From: Hyphomicrobium nitrativorans NL23
GTDB lineage: Bacteria; Pseudomonadota; Alphaproteobacteria; Rhizobiales; Hyphomicrobiaceae
DNA: 64,000 nucleotides
NCBI RefSeq assembly: GCF_000503895.1
Contig: NC_022997.1
Coordinates: forward strand, 2,483,821 to 2,547,820
Reading direction: 5' to 3'
Shown here: in pieces, positions 1 through 7,886 of the stretch
Layout: every line of letters begins with the position of its first letter
How positions within the stretch are numbered: position 1 is the first letter of the stretch
Position numbers and translations under genes: made by a program
Notes under the pieces: generated by a model
What the model saw: the letters and a program-made list of their open reading frames with translations, nothing else
Database searches by the model: none
Told to the model about the DNA's origin: nothing

Positions 1-77
1 TGCGCTAACGCGGCAGCGAGTGCCTGTGACTTGTCCATCTCTCCCCCTTCGACGACACGCAACTGCGGCTTGGTCAT
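1..77 (-). CDS. recA: RecA recombinase, N-terminal fragment (runs off left edge)
   Basis: Reading leftward from the ATG at 77 gives MTKPQLRVVEGGEMDKSQAL followed by AAALA. This matches the start of alphaproteobacterial RecA, where the MDKSxALxAAL block begins the N-terminal helix. An internal ATG inside the same reading (at the MDKS block) follows a GGGGGAGAG sequence and could be the true start. RecA is the strand-exchange protein of recombination and SOS induction. Only about 25 codons lie in the window, so the call rests on this short but characteristic segment. Upstream, 78-240 is non-coding and I see no convincing alphaproteobacterial LexA box in it. Confidence 0.8.
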   Translation of the reverse strand, partial: MTKPQLRVVEGGEMDKSQALAAALA

Positions 78-240
78 GTGGCACCTTATGGCATGTTAAG
101 GATTGTCCGGCGACTCGGCGTTGGATTCTATGTACATGTTTTGTTCTGTTTCGTCTACAGCTCGAACGAATTCATTAACAGCCTGTTAATTGCGGTCTGC
201 CATGATGGCGGTCTGAGTCCTCTCACAGAGCCGCCGCTTC

Positions 241-534
241 ATGCTTCCCGTCTACGCCATCGCCAGCCGAGGCTTGGCCGCCCAGCTCAAGAAGCTGGAG
301 GGGTCCGCGATGGTGGTCGCGGTCGAGGGGATCAAGCACGTCCCGAAAGCGCCGCCCTCCGTCGAGGTCGGACGCGGCGTCCGCATCGGCGCGCTGCCCG
401 TGGGCAACCCCGTCGAAGGCCTCGTCTCCATGAAGGAAGCCGAACACGCCTATCGCGCCAACGCGGCCGTGTTCTCGACGGCGAACGACATGTTCGACAG
501 CCTGCTCGACGCCGTCGGCGGCAAGAAGGACTGA
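241..534 (+). CDS. Small protein resembling the flagellar rod/hook C-terminal domain
   Basis: A 97-residue protein whose last 40 residues (EAEHAYRANAAVFSTANDMF) look like the flagellar basal-body rod/hook C-terminal helix shared by FlgC, FlgE, FlgF and FlgG, which packs in the rod's inner coiled-coil layer. The usual N-terminal half of those proteins is absent. Length is far below FlgC (about 135) or FlgG (about 260). The in-frame stop at 214 leaves the ATG at 241 as the first start, with no strong ribosome-binding site. It stands alone between recA and dksA with no flagellar neighbours. It may be a solitary rod-like accessory protein or a decayed remnant; expression is unproven. Confidence 0.6.
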   Translation: MLPVYAIASRGLAAQLKKLEGSAMVVAVEGIKHVPKAPPSVEVGRGVRIGALPVGNPVEGLVSMKEAEHAYRANAAVFSTANDMFDSLLDAVGGKKD

Positions 535-566
535 CCCGGCTTAAAAACCGCCGCGCATAACACGAA

Positions 567-595
567 CGCGGGGCTCGCCATTTGGCTGCCCCGCG
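567..595. terminator. Possible terminator hairpin between convergent genes
   Basis: A perfect 8-bp stem (CGCGGGGC at 567-574 pairing with GCCCCGCG at 588-595) lies between the ends of the rod-like gene and dksA. No T-run follows closely on either strand, so intrinsic termination is only suggested. Confidence 0.3.
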
Positions 596-626
596 CACTT
601 GAACCGCAATCCTGAAAAGCCGGAAA

Positions 627-1334
627 TCAGTCTTCCCGGTAGACGCGTTCGCGCCGCTCGTGGCGTTCCTGCGCTTCGAGCGAGAGCGTCGCGATCGGCC
701 GCGCATCGAGCCGGCGCAGCCCGATCGGCTCGCCCGTCTCCTCGCAATAGCCGTAGGAGCCGTCCTCGATCCGCGCCAGCGCCGCATCGATCTTGGCGAT
801 CAGCTTCCTCTGCCGATCCCGCGCCCTGAGTTCCAGCGCCCGGTCCGTTTCCGACGTCGCCCGGTCGGCCAGATCCGCGTGCTGGGTCGAATCCTCATGG
901 AGCCCCGCCAGCGTCTCCTTCGTCTGGCGAATGATCTCTTCCTTCCAGTTCATCAGCTTCTGGCGGAAATACATCCGATGCTTTTCGCTCATGAACGGCT
1001 CGTCTTCCGACGGCCGGTAATCGGGCGGGAGCACGATTTCAGAGCTGCTGGTCTTGCTGGTCAACTTCTTGTCTTGAGCTTTGTCGATGGCCCGGGTCCT
1101 CGGTTTGGTCGCGCTCGGAGTCGGTTTTTTCGCTGGCGCGCTGGTCTTGGCTGTGGGTGCTTTGGCTTTGGCTACCGCCTTTTTCGCCGGACTTTTGGCG
1201 GGCGCCTTCTTGGCGGGCGCACGGGCAGCCTTGGTCGTCTTAGGCTTCGCGGATGCTGATTTCGCGGGCGGCCTCGGCGCAGGCTTCTGGGCGGTCTTCT
1301 TCTTGACCGGCTTCGACGTGGCGCGCTTGCTCAT
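627..1334 (-). CDS. dksA: DksA-family RNA polymerase-binding regulator with long basic N-terminal tail
   Basis: The last 125 residues are a standard DksA: a coiled-coil core (the YFRQKLMNWKEEI region) and a C-terminal globular part with YGYCEETGEPIG and LEAQERHE. DksA binds the RNA polymerase secondary channel and, with ppGpp, retunes transcription in the stringent response. Only one of the four zinc-finger cysteines remains (C in GYC; the partners are T, S and A), as in many alphaproteobacteria. The first 95 or so residues are a Lys/Ala/Pro-rich tail with AKKAPAKSPAKK-like repeats resembling histone H1 tails, which is not part of E. coli DksA (151 aa). The ATG is preceded by GGGAGG seven bases upstream. 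The tail may bind DNA or RNA; that is inference. Confidence 0.88.
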   Translation of the reverse strand: MSKRATSKPVKKKTAQKPAPRPPAKSASAKPKTTKAARAPAKKAPAKSPAKKAVAKAKAPTAKTSAPAKKPTPSATKPRTRAIDKAQDKKLTSKTSSSEIVLPPDYRPSEDEPFMSEKHRMYFRQKLMNWKEEIIRQTKETLAGLHEDSTQHADLADRATSETDRALELRARDRQRKLIAKIDAALARIEDGSYGYCEETGEPIGLRRLDARPIATLSLEAQERHERRERVYRED

Positions 1335-1683
1335 TTAGGGCCTCCCAATCGTGGGCCTGCCGCGAACACCAGTGCCGCCGTCACGCCCCCGCGTGACTGA
1401 ACGTCCGCACTCCTTGGCTCCGGCGACGCTCTCTTGGCGGCAGAGGCCGCTTCTGTCAAGAAAATCCGCCGTTTATGCGTAAAAAGACAGGGGAAGGACC
1501 GGGCGGCCTAAGTCTCGGGGAGCGCTATGGTTTCCCGGCTCTGAGCGCTATCGGCACGAGATCGCGGCCGTGACGGGTTGCAGAGACCGTTCGCGCTGCG
1601 GCCCTCCCCCGCACCCCTCATTCCTTGCCCCGTGCGGGCGCTCCGCCTAAGACGACCGCATTCGCCACGGAGGTTTTCCATTC
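1335..1683. other. Divergent promoter region between dksA and the MoxR gene
   Basis: No gene is supported in these 349 bases. They must hold the promoters of dksA (leftward) and the MoxR ATPase (rightward). The rightward gene has a CGGAGG ribosome-binding site just upstream of its ATG. I see no clear operator or riboswitch. Confidence 0.5.
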
Positions 1684-2547
1684 ATGACGACGACCGGCCC
1701 CACACGCTTCGAAGGCACCAGTTCCTACGTCGCCACGCGAGACCTTACCGTCGCCGTGAACGCGGCCATCACGCTGGAGCGGCCGCTGCTGATCAAGGGA
1801 GAGCCGGGCACCGGAAAATCCGTGCTGGCCCAGGAGGTCGCCCGCGCCCTCGGCGCCCCGCTCATCGAATGGCATGTGAAGTCGACGACCAAGGCCCAGC
1901 AGGGGCTCTACGAGTACGACGCCGTCTCGCGCCTTCGCGACGGCCAACTCGGCGACGAGCGCGTGAAGGACATCCGCAACTACATCCGGCGCGGCAAGCT
2001 GTGGGAGGCTTTCGTCGCCGACGCGCGCCCCGTGCTGCTCATCGACGAGATCGACAAGGCCGACATCGAATTCCCGAACGACCTGCTTCTCGAACTCGAT
2101 CGCATGGAGTTCTTCGTCTACGAGACCGGCGAAACGGTGAGCGCCCGCCAGCGCCCGATCGTCATCATTACCTCCAACAACGAGAAGGAACTGCCGGACG
2201 CCTTCCTGCGGCGCTGCTTCTTCCACTACATCAAGTTCCCCGACCCCGAGACGATGCAGCAGATCGTCGACGTCCACTTCCCCGACCTCAAAAACCGACT
2301 GGTTGGGGACGCGCTGCGCATCTTCTACAGTCTGCGGGACGTTCCGGGCCTCAAGAAGAAGCCGTCCACGTCGGAACTCCTCGACTGGCTGAAGCTGCTC
2401 ATGAACGAGGACATCGATCCGGCTGTGTTGCGCGAAACTGAAAGCCGCAAGCTCATCCCGCCGCTTGCGGGAGCGCTCCTCAAGAACGAGCAGGACGTGC
2501 ACCTGTTCGAGCGGTTGGCCTTCATGAGCCGCCGCAAGGGCGAATAA
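1684..2547 (+). CDS. MoxR-type AAA+ ATPase
   Basis: A 287-residue single-domain AAA+ ATPase of the MoxR/CoxD type. Walker A is GEPGTGKS (about residues 39-46), Walker B is VLLIDEIDKAD, and sensor 1 lies in IVIITSNNEKELPDAFLRRC with the arginine finger. MoxR ATPases act as chaperones that help metal-cofactor enzymes or envelope complexes mature, usually with a von Willebrand factor A (VWA) partner encoded next to them. Here no VWA gene adjoins; a CoxE-like VWA protein sits at 59,264-60,439, almost 57 kb away. The ATG follows a CGGAGG site. The substrate is unknown. Confidence 0.88.
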   Translation: MTTTGPTRFEGTSSYVATRDLTVAVNAAITLERPLLIKGEPGTGKSVLAQEVARALGAPLIEWHVKSTTKAQQGLYEYDAVSRLRDGQLGDERVKDIRNYIRRGKLWEAFVADARPVLLIDEIDKADIEFPNDLLLELDRMEFFVYETGETVSARQRPIVIITSNNEKELPDAFLRRCFFHYIKFPDPETMQQIVDVHFPDLKNRLVGDALRIFYSLRDVPGLKKKPSTSELLDWLKLLMNEDIDPAVLRETESRKLIPPLAGALLKNEQDVHLFERLAFMSRRKGE

Positions 2548-2665
2548 GCGGAGGCACGAACCATCCCCGCGCCCGCCGTCCCGTTAGCGGGTCGTTAAAT
2601 GAAGTCCTGTATTATTCAGCCCACTGGACAACGCCCGTCGGGCGGCCCTTATCTGCGTGATTGCC

Positions 2666-3046
2666 ATGAGCCTTTTTCAAAAGATCGCCGCGGCCATCGG
2701 ATTAGGCGGCGCGCCCGCCAACAAGCCCAAGCGGCGCCAACCGCCCCGGACTAACAACAATCGCGCGCTTACCCGCAAGCGCCAGCGCCTTCTCGACGGA
2801 TTTATTGTGTCCAAGGGCATGCTGACGCCCCGCGCCTGCACGCTGCGCGATGTCACCGCCCTTGGAGCGTGCGTCGAAATCTGGGACGGCAGCGTCAAGC
2901 CTGCGCTTCTGAGAAACCGCCTCACGCTCTACATCCCGAGCGATGGCAAAGAGGTCGACTGCGACGTCATGTGGAAGCGTGACAATGCGATCGGGCTCAA
3001 GTTCGCGTCCCCCTTCCGTACGCCGCGGCGGAGCTACGCCGCGTAG
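2666..3046 (+). CDS. PilZ-domain protein (possible c-di-GMP receptor)
   Basis: A 126-residue protein with a basic N-terminal stretch followed by one PilZ-like beta barrel: an RKRQRLLDGFIV segment in the place of the RxxxR motif, CTLRDVTALGACVE in the place of D/NxSxxG, and an ending CDVMWKRDNAIGLKF typical of the last strands. PilZ domains bind cyclic di-GMP and pass the signal to a partner. The second motif reads DVTALG rather than DxSxxG, so nucleotide binding needs testing. I chose the ATG at 2666; a GTG three codons upstream is in frame. Two GGDEF-EAL enzymes in this window could supply or remove its ligand. Confidence 0.72.
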   Translation: MSLFQKIAAAIGLGGAPANKPKRRQPPRTNNNRALTRKRQRLLDGFIVSKGMLTPRACTLRDVTALGACVEIWDGSVKPALLRNRLTLYIPSDGKEVDCDVMWKRDNAIGLKFASPFRTPRRSYAA

Positions 3047-3144
3047 CCGGCACACCTTCAGCTCCCGTTCACACGCCGCCTCGTAGAACCTCCGGCTAAT
3101 GTCGCCGCACATGCACGCGGCCGGACACACCCGCTGGAGTGAGC

Positions 3145-3231
3145 ATGGCCGAATTTCTGAGAAACGCCACCATCGTGATGATGGGGCTCGTCGTGATCGG
3201 CGCAGGCGTCGTCGTGGTGTTCCACGGCTGA
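3145..3231 (+). CDS. Possible 28-residue single-pass membrane peptide
   Basis: An ATG at 3145 opens a 28-codon frame ending at TGA 3229-3231. It begins MAEFLRNATIVMMG and continues as one hydrophobic segment rich in V, G and I, then HG. A GGAG sequence at 3136-3139 sits five bases upstream, a good ribosome-binding site. It lies between the PilZ gene and ycjX on the same strand, so it could be co-transcribed with ycjX. Single-pass peptides of this size often modulate a larger membrane complex, but no family is recognised and translation is unproven. Confidence 0.42.
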   Translation: MAEFLRNATIVMMGLVVIGAGVVVVFHG

Positions 3232-3315
3232 GACGGCACGCAGGGCAAGAACAAGCAGAACGGACTCTCCAAGCTTGCGGCACGGCAGCGCCGAGCCTAC
3301 GTAGGGAAGCACCTC

Positions 3316-4782
3316 ATGAGGTTTCCCTTGGACGTCCGCGACCTTTCCCTGACCGTCACCGACACCTGGACTCGCACCGGCGACCGGATCGCGGATTACC
3401 TGACGCCTTCGCTGCGTCTCGGCGTGACCGGCCTCGCCCGATCCGGGAAGACGGTGTTCATCACCACCTTGATCCGCAATCTCACCCAAGGCGGACGGCT
3501 GCCGTTCTTCGCGCCCTATGCCGACGGCCGCCTCATGTCGGCAAATCTCGAACCGCAGCCCGACGACGAAATCCCCCGCTTCGATTACGAAGCCCACATC
3601 GCCGCGCTGAGTGCCGCCCCGCCCGACTGGCCTGAAAGCACGCGCCGCATTTCCGAGGTTCGCGTCGCGCTCGCCTTCACGCCGGAGCATTGGCTGAGAC
3701 GCTCGCTCGGCATCCGCCGCCTGAACCTCGACATCGTCGACTATCCCGGCGAATGGCTGCTCGATCTCGCCATGCTGAACCAAAACTACGCCGACTGGTC
3801 GCGCGAAGCGCTCGAACGCGCGCGCCTTCCTTCCCGTGAGACGACCGCCCGCGATTGGCTCACGTACTTGGCGACACTCGATCCCGATGCATCGGAAGAC
3901 GAAAAGACGGCGCTCACCGGCGCGCAGCTCTTCACCCGCTATCTGACGGATGCGCGCCGCGACGCCGCCGTCGCCACCCTCGGTCCCGGGCGCTTTCTCA
4001 TGCCGGGAGACCTCGAAGGCTCGCCGCTTCTCACCTTCTTTCCGCTCGACGTACCCCACGATGCAACGCCACGCCGCGGCAGCCTCCACGCGATGATGGC
4101 GCGCCGCTACGACAGCTACGTCGCCCACGTCGTCCGGCCCTTCTTCCGCGACCACTTCAGCCGCCTCGACCGGCAGATCGTGCTCGTCGACGTGCTGGGC
4201 GCGCTCGCGGGCGGCCCGGAGGGCGTGGCCGAACTCGAAAGCGCACTGGCCTCCGTGCTCGGCGCCTTTCGCCCCGGCGTCGCGAGCTGGCTCGCGAGCC
4301 TCGTCGGCGCGCGGCGCATCGACCGGCTGTTGTTCGCCGCCACCAAAGCCGATCACATCCATCACACGAGCCACGACCGGCTCGAAGCGATCCTGCGCCT
4401 CCTCACGCAGCGCGCGGCTGCACGCGCGGGCGAAGCGGGCGCCGAAACGCGCGTCATGGCGCTTGCCGCTTTGCGTGCCACGCGCGAAGCCCAGATCCGC
4501 GACGGCGGCAACGCGCTGCCGTGTATCGTCGGCGTGCCGCTCCCCGGAGAGACCGTCTCCGGCGAGCGCTTCGATGGCCAGCGCGAGGTCGCAATCTTTC
4601 CCGGCGACCTGCCGGAAGACCCGGCCGCCGTGCTCTCCGGAAAATCCATGCTCGACACGGCGTTCCCGCGTTTCCGCCCGCCGCGCCTTCTGCCGACGCA
4701 AGCGTCCGGCGAAATGCCGTCGCCTCCCCACATTCGCCTCGACCGCGCGCTGGACTTCCTGATCGGAGATTGGCTGCCATGA
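3316..4782 (+). CDS. ycjX: YcjX-family P-loop protein (DUF463)
   Basis: A 488-residue member of the YcjX/DUF463 family, with a P-loop GLARSGKT at residues 39-46 and the family block DIVDYPGEWLLDL as the likely Walker B/switch region. YcjX proteins are GTP/ATP-binding proteins linked to the phage-shock or envelope-stress response in proteobacteria, where ycjX and ycjF are adjacent. Here too the next gene (ycjF) starts within the stop codon (ATGA overlap at 4779-4782), so the two are translationally coupled. Length fits the family. The exact reaction is unknown. Confidence 0.88.
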   Translation: MRFPLDVRDLSLTVTDTWTRTGDRIADYLTPSLRLGVTGLARSGKTVFITTLIRNLTQGGRLPFFAPYADGRLMSANLEPQPDDEIPRFDYEAHIAALSAAPPDWPESTRRISEVRVALAFTPEHWLRRSLGIRRLNLDIVDYPGEWLLDLAMLNQNYADWSREALERARLPSRETTARDWLTYLATLDPDASEDEKTALTGAQLFTRYLTDARRDAAVATLGPGRFLMPGDLEGSPLLTFFPLDVPHDATPRRGSLHAMMARRYDSYVAHVVRPFFRDHFSRLDRQIVLVDVLGALAGGPEGVAELESALASVLGAFRPGVASWLASLVGARRIDRLLFAATKADHIHHTSHDRLEAILRLLTQRAAARAGEAGAETRVMALAALRATREAQIRDGGNALPCIVGVPLPGETVSGERFDGQREVAIFPGDLPEDPAAVLSGKSMLDTAFPRFRPPRLLPTQASGEMPSPPHIRLDRALDFLIGDWLP

Positions 4783-5768
4783 CCGAGACCCGGCGTCCGC
4801 GCGTCTTTGCGCCCGACGATCCCAAGCTCGTCGCGGACGCACCCGAGGCCGCGCCGCCTGACGAGATCGCACCACCCGACGCCGCGGTGGGAACGGCCGC
4901 CGGGCGGGAGCCCGGCACCAGCGTCGGCGGGCTCTTCCTCTCCGCCGTGGCCGCGCTCGCGGGCCTCGCCATCATGGTCAGTTTCGCAAACTTCGTCTCG
5001 GCCGCGCTCGCGCGTGAAGACTGGATCGGCTGGATCGCGACCGCGCTCCTTGCCGTCATCCTCGCGACGGGCCTCGTCATGGCGGGGCGCGAGTTGATCG
5101 GCCTCGTGCGCCTTGGCCGCCTGACACGTCTCAGGCGCGACGCGGAAACAGCGCTCGCAACGCAGGACCGCGCAGGGGAGCGGGAGGCCGTTGCCGCCCT
5201 CGCCTCGGCCTTCCGCGGCCGGCGCGACCTGGCGTGGAACCTCGCGCGCCTCCGCGATCATGCAGGCGACGTGCGCGATCCCGGCGATCTCCTGCGCCTC
5301 GCCGACCGGGAATTGCTCGCCCCGCTCGATGCCGTCGCACGCCGCCTCGTCGTCAAGTCCGCCAAGCGCGTCTCCGTCGTCACGGCCATGAGCCCGATGG
5401 TTTGGGTGGGCATGCTGTTCGTCACGGTCGAGAACCTGCGCCTGCTCAAAAGCCTCGCCACACTCTATGGCGGGCGCCCTGGCGGGCTCGGCGCGTTCCG
5501 CCTGGCGCGCATGGTGATCGCGCACATCGTGGCGACCGGCGGCCTCGCGCTTACCGACGATCTCGTCGGCCAATTCCTCGGCCAGGATCTCCTGCGCCGT
5601 CTCTCGCGCCGCCTCGGCGAAGGCGTCTTCAACGGCGCGCTGACCGCCCGCATCGGCACGGCCGCCATCGAGGTGACGCGCCCGCTGCCGTTCCTCGATG
5701 CCGAACCCGTGCGCGTCCGCGATCTCCTGCCGGAGTTGCTGCGCCGTCCAGGACAAGCGGCCACGTAG
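4779..5768 (+). CDS. ycjF: YcjF-family inner-membrane protein (TIGR01620/DUF697)
   Basis: A 329-residue membrane protein of the YcjF/DUF697 type. After an acidic, proline-rich cytoplasmic head (about 45 residues) come two transmembrane helices (around FLSAVAALAGLAIMV and WIATALLAVILATGLV), a helical soluble part, and a hydrophobic C-terminal region including VVTAMSPMVWVGMLFV, as expected for DUF697. It overlaps ycjX by four bases (ATGA). YcjF accompanies YcjX in envelope stress; the molecular role is not established. An open frame continues upstream of 4779 inside ycjX but carries no related sequence, so I start at this ATG. Confidence 0.87.
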   Translation: MTETRRPRVFAPDDPKLVADAPEAAPPDEIAPPDAAVGTAAGREPGTSVGGLFLSAVAALAGLAIMVSFANFVSAALAREDWIGWIATALLAVILATGLVMAGRELIGLVRLGRLTRLRRDAETALATQDRAGEREAVAALASAFRGRRDLAWNLARLRDHAGDVRDPGDLLRLADRELLAPLDAVARRLVVKSAKRVSVVTAMSPMVWVGMLFVTVENLRLLKSLATLYGGRPGGLGAFRLARMVIAHIVATGGLALTDDLVGQFLGQDLLRRLSRRLGEGVFNGALTARIGTAAIEVTRPLPFLDAEPVRVRDLLPELLRRPGQAAT

Positions 5769-5774
5769 CGCGCA

Positions 5775-5806
5775 TAAAAAAAGCGGCCGGATCAATCCCG
5801 GCCGCC
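5775..5806 (-). terminator. Intrinsic terminator between ycjF and opgH
   Basis: An 8-bp perfect stem (GCGGCCGG at 5783-5790 with CCGGCCGC at 5798-5805) is flanked on the left by seven A residues. Read on the minus strand this is a GC stem followed by a T-run, a classical terminator for opgH; it may also stop ycjF transcripts. Confidence 0.75.
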
Positions 5807-5831
5807 TTCTGAATTCGCGTTTGCGCTTAGG

Positions 5832-7886
5832 CTACTCCCGCGCCGGGCTCGCTGCGAAGGCGGCCCTGCGCTGCCAACGCCCGGCGCGGTTCTGCTTCAC
5901 CGCCGGAACGGGCGGTAGCGCGATCACCGGCTGCGTCAGCTCTCCTTCCCAGGCCTCGGCATGACGGTTCGCACGCACGACCGTCGGCGCAGGCGAGCGA
6001 TCTTCCGCCGTGGAGAGCACACTCGAAAACATCGGCCCGGCCCGTTGCGCCGTCATCCAGTTGAGAACCCCGGACAGCATAAGTCCGAGCAGCACGGGTG
6101 CGGTCCAGATGAGAAGACCCGGCGACGTCGACCAGCAAATGTAGGCCACGCCGGCACCGACCAGCATGTGAATCGAATGCAGACGAAGCGACTCGACAAG
6201 CCCGATCGCGCCGTCGTCGCGCCGCTGTGCTTTCCAGCCGGAGTCGCGCCCGGCGAGGATCTGCAGCACGGACGCCGTCTGCGTCATCATCATGATCGGC
6301 GCGAGCAGCATCGAGAACACGGTTTCCGTCGTCACGCCAGCTACGGCGCGCGGAAAACCGCCGCGCTCCCGCGCCATCCGGGCACGCTTGATTTCGAGCA
6401 CAAGCCCCAGCGCCTTCGGCAGCAACACGACCGCCATCGTCGCCAGGAAGAGCCGCATCGCAGCGCCCGGATCGGTCACCGGCCAGATCGGAAACAGCGT
6501 CTTTGCGTCCGTGAAATAGCTCGGCAGCATCTGCTGGCCTTGCAGCGCGAGCACGAGCCCGACCACCAGAACGCCAGCCCAGATCGCCGACACGAGATAG
6601 GCGAGCGCGCCCATCGTCAGATGCACCCGGCCCATCGCCGGCACGCCGCGTTTTCCGATCAGCGCCAGATGCTGGAGGTTCCCCTGCGACCAGCGCCGGT
6701 CGCGTACGATGAGATCGGTGAGCCCCGGCGGCATGCTCTCGAACGATCCTTCGATCGAGGGCGCCATGTGCACGCCCCAACCCGAGCGCGCGAGCAGCAT
6801 CGCCTCGACGAAGTCGTGGCTCATAATATGGCCGCCAAACGGCGCCGCACCGGGAAGAGCCGGAAGCCCCGCCGAGCCCGCGAACGCACGCGTCCGGATG
6901 ATGGCGTTGTGGCCCCAGTAGTTGCCCTGGTCGCGTCCCCAGAAAGCAAGTCCCGCAGCAGCGGCGGGGCCATAGATGTTGGCCGCAAACTGCATCAGCT
7001 TCTGCAAGCGCGTGTGACCGCCGATGAGGCGGGGAACGGTCTGGATCAAACCGGCCGACGGGTCGGCCTCCATCGCGCGGGCGAGCCGCACGAGGGCCAC
7101 GCCCGACATCACGCTGTCGCCATCGAAAATAACGAACGTCTCATAAGCGCCGCCGAAGCGCTCGACCCAGTCCTTGATGTTGCCGGCCTTGCGGCCGGTG
7201 TTCTCGATCCGCCGGCGGTAATAGACGTTCACCCGCCCGGAGAGGCGCGCGGCAAGCTGCGCATACGCCGCCTCTTCGCGCATCCCCTCTTCCGCGCCGC
7301 GGGTATCGGAGAGGAGAAACACGTCGAAATGCGTCGCCTTGCCGAGCGAAGAAAGCTCCTCGGCGACGGCGGAGATCGTGCCCGCGATGCGGGCGGGGTC
7401 CTCGTGGTAAACAGGGAAAAGAAGCGCCGTCCGCCGTTCGAGCGGACCGTCCGCATCAGGAATATGGATCGTGTCCGCCTTCTCGCCGGCGAACAGCGGC
7501 AGGAAACCCAGCGCCGTCGACAGCGTGCCGACCGAAATCCATGCGAATGTCATGGTCGAGAGCACGAGGAAGATCAACTGAAGCGGCGTCATCTGCGCCG
7601 ACGAAAGCACGCCGTAGAGTTCGTGCGCGAACGCGGCCGTCATCAGGCCGGCACCGAGAAACACCGCGGTGCGCGGAATGGAGGGACCGCGGCGGCGCGG
7701 CCACCGGCGGGCGACCTGGGCGGAGAAGTCCTGCTCCGGCATCTCGACGGGAGTGCCTTCCGGCAGAAGAGCCGGATCGCTCGCATCGAGATGAGCGAGC
7801 GGGAGCGGCCGGGCCACGCGAGCGTCGCTAGCCGCCGAACGTCCGTTATCGCGCACGAGTTCGTCAGCGATCATGCTCTTGTCCAT
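5832..7886 (-). CDS. opgH: Glucan glucosyltransferase OpgH (MdoH)
   Basis: A 684-residue inner-membrane glycosyltransferase of family GT2 that builds the beta-glucan backbone of osmoregulated periplasmic glucans from UDP-glucose. Visible hallmarks are PVYHEDP near the start of the catalytic domain, the metal-binding FDGDSVM, QGNYWGHNAI, HDFVEA and the RRWSQGNLQH acceptor motif, followed by several transmembrane helices. It is shorter than E. coli OpgH (847) but normal for alphaproteobacteria. The start ATG at 7886 lies inside the end of opgG; a second ATG at 7874 overlaps the opgG stop as ATGA and is equally possible. Either way the two genes are coupled. Confidence 0.92.
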   Translation of the reverse strand: MDKSMIADELVRDNGRSAASDARVARPLPLAHLDASDPALLPEGTPVEMPEQDFSAQVARRWPRRRGPSIPRTAVFLGAGLMTAAFAHELYGVLSSAQMTPLQLIFLVLSTMTFAWISVGTLSTALGFLPLFAGEKADTIHIPDADGPLERRTALLFPVYHEDPARIAGTISAVAEELSSLGKATHFDVFLLSDTRGAEEGMREEAAYAQLAARLSGRVNVYYRRRIENTGRKAGNIKDWVERFGGAYETFVIFDGDSVMSGVALVRLARAMEADPSAGLIQTVPRLIGGHTRLQKLMQFAANIYGPAAAAGLAFWGRDQGNYWGHNAIIRTRAFAGSAGLPALPGAAPFGGHIMSHDFVEAMLLARSGWGVHMAPSIEGSFESMPPGLTDLIVRDRRWSQGNLQHLALIGKRGVPAMGRVHLTMGALAYLVSAIWAGVLVVGLVLALQGQQMLPSYFTDAKTLFPIWPVTDPGAAMRLFLATMAVVLLPKALGLVLEIKRARMARERGGFPRAVAGVTTETVFSMLLAPIMMMTQTASVLQILAGRDSGWKAQRRDDGAIGLVESLRLHSIHMLVGAGVAYICWSTSPGLLIWTAPVLLGLMLSGVLNWMTAQRAGPMFSSVLSTAEDRSPAPTVVRANRHAEAWEGELTQPVIALPPVPAVKQNRAGRWQRRAAFAASPARE

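Noticed and set aside
23-240. Possible SOS (LexA) box upstream of recA
   Set aside because: A GTTC and GAAC occur here, but no GTTC-N7-GTTC or its complement with correct spacing is present.
3058-4875. Long minus-strand frame opposite ycjX
   Set aside because: The plus strand carries a clear YcjX with P-loop; the minus frame is low-complexity Arg/Ala/Glu sequence and antisense to it.
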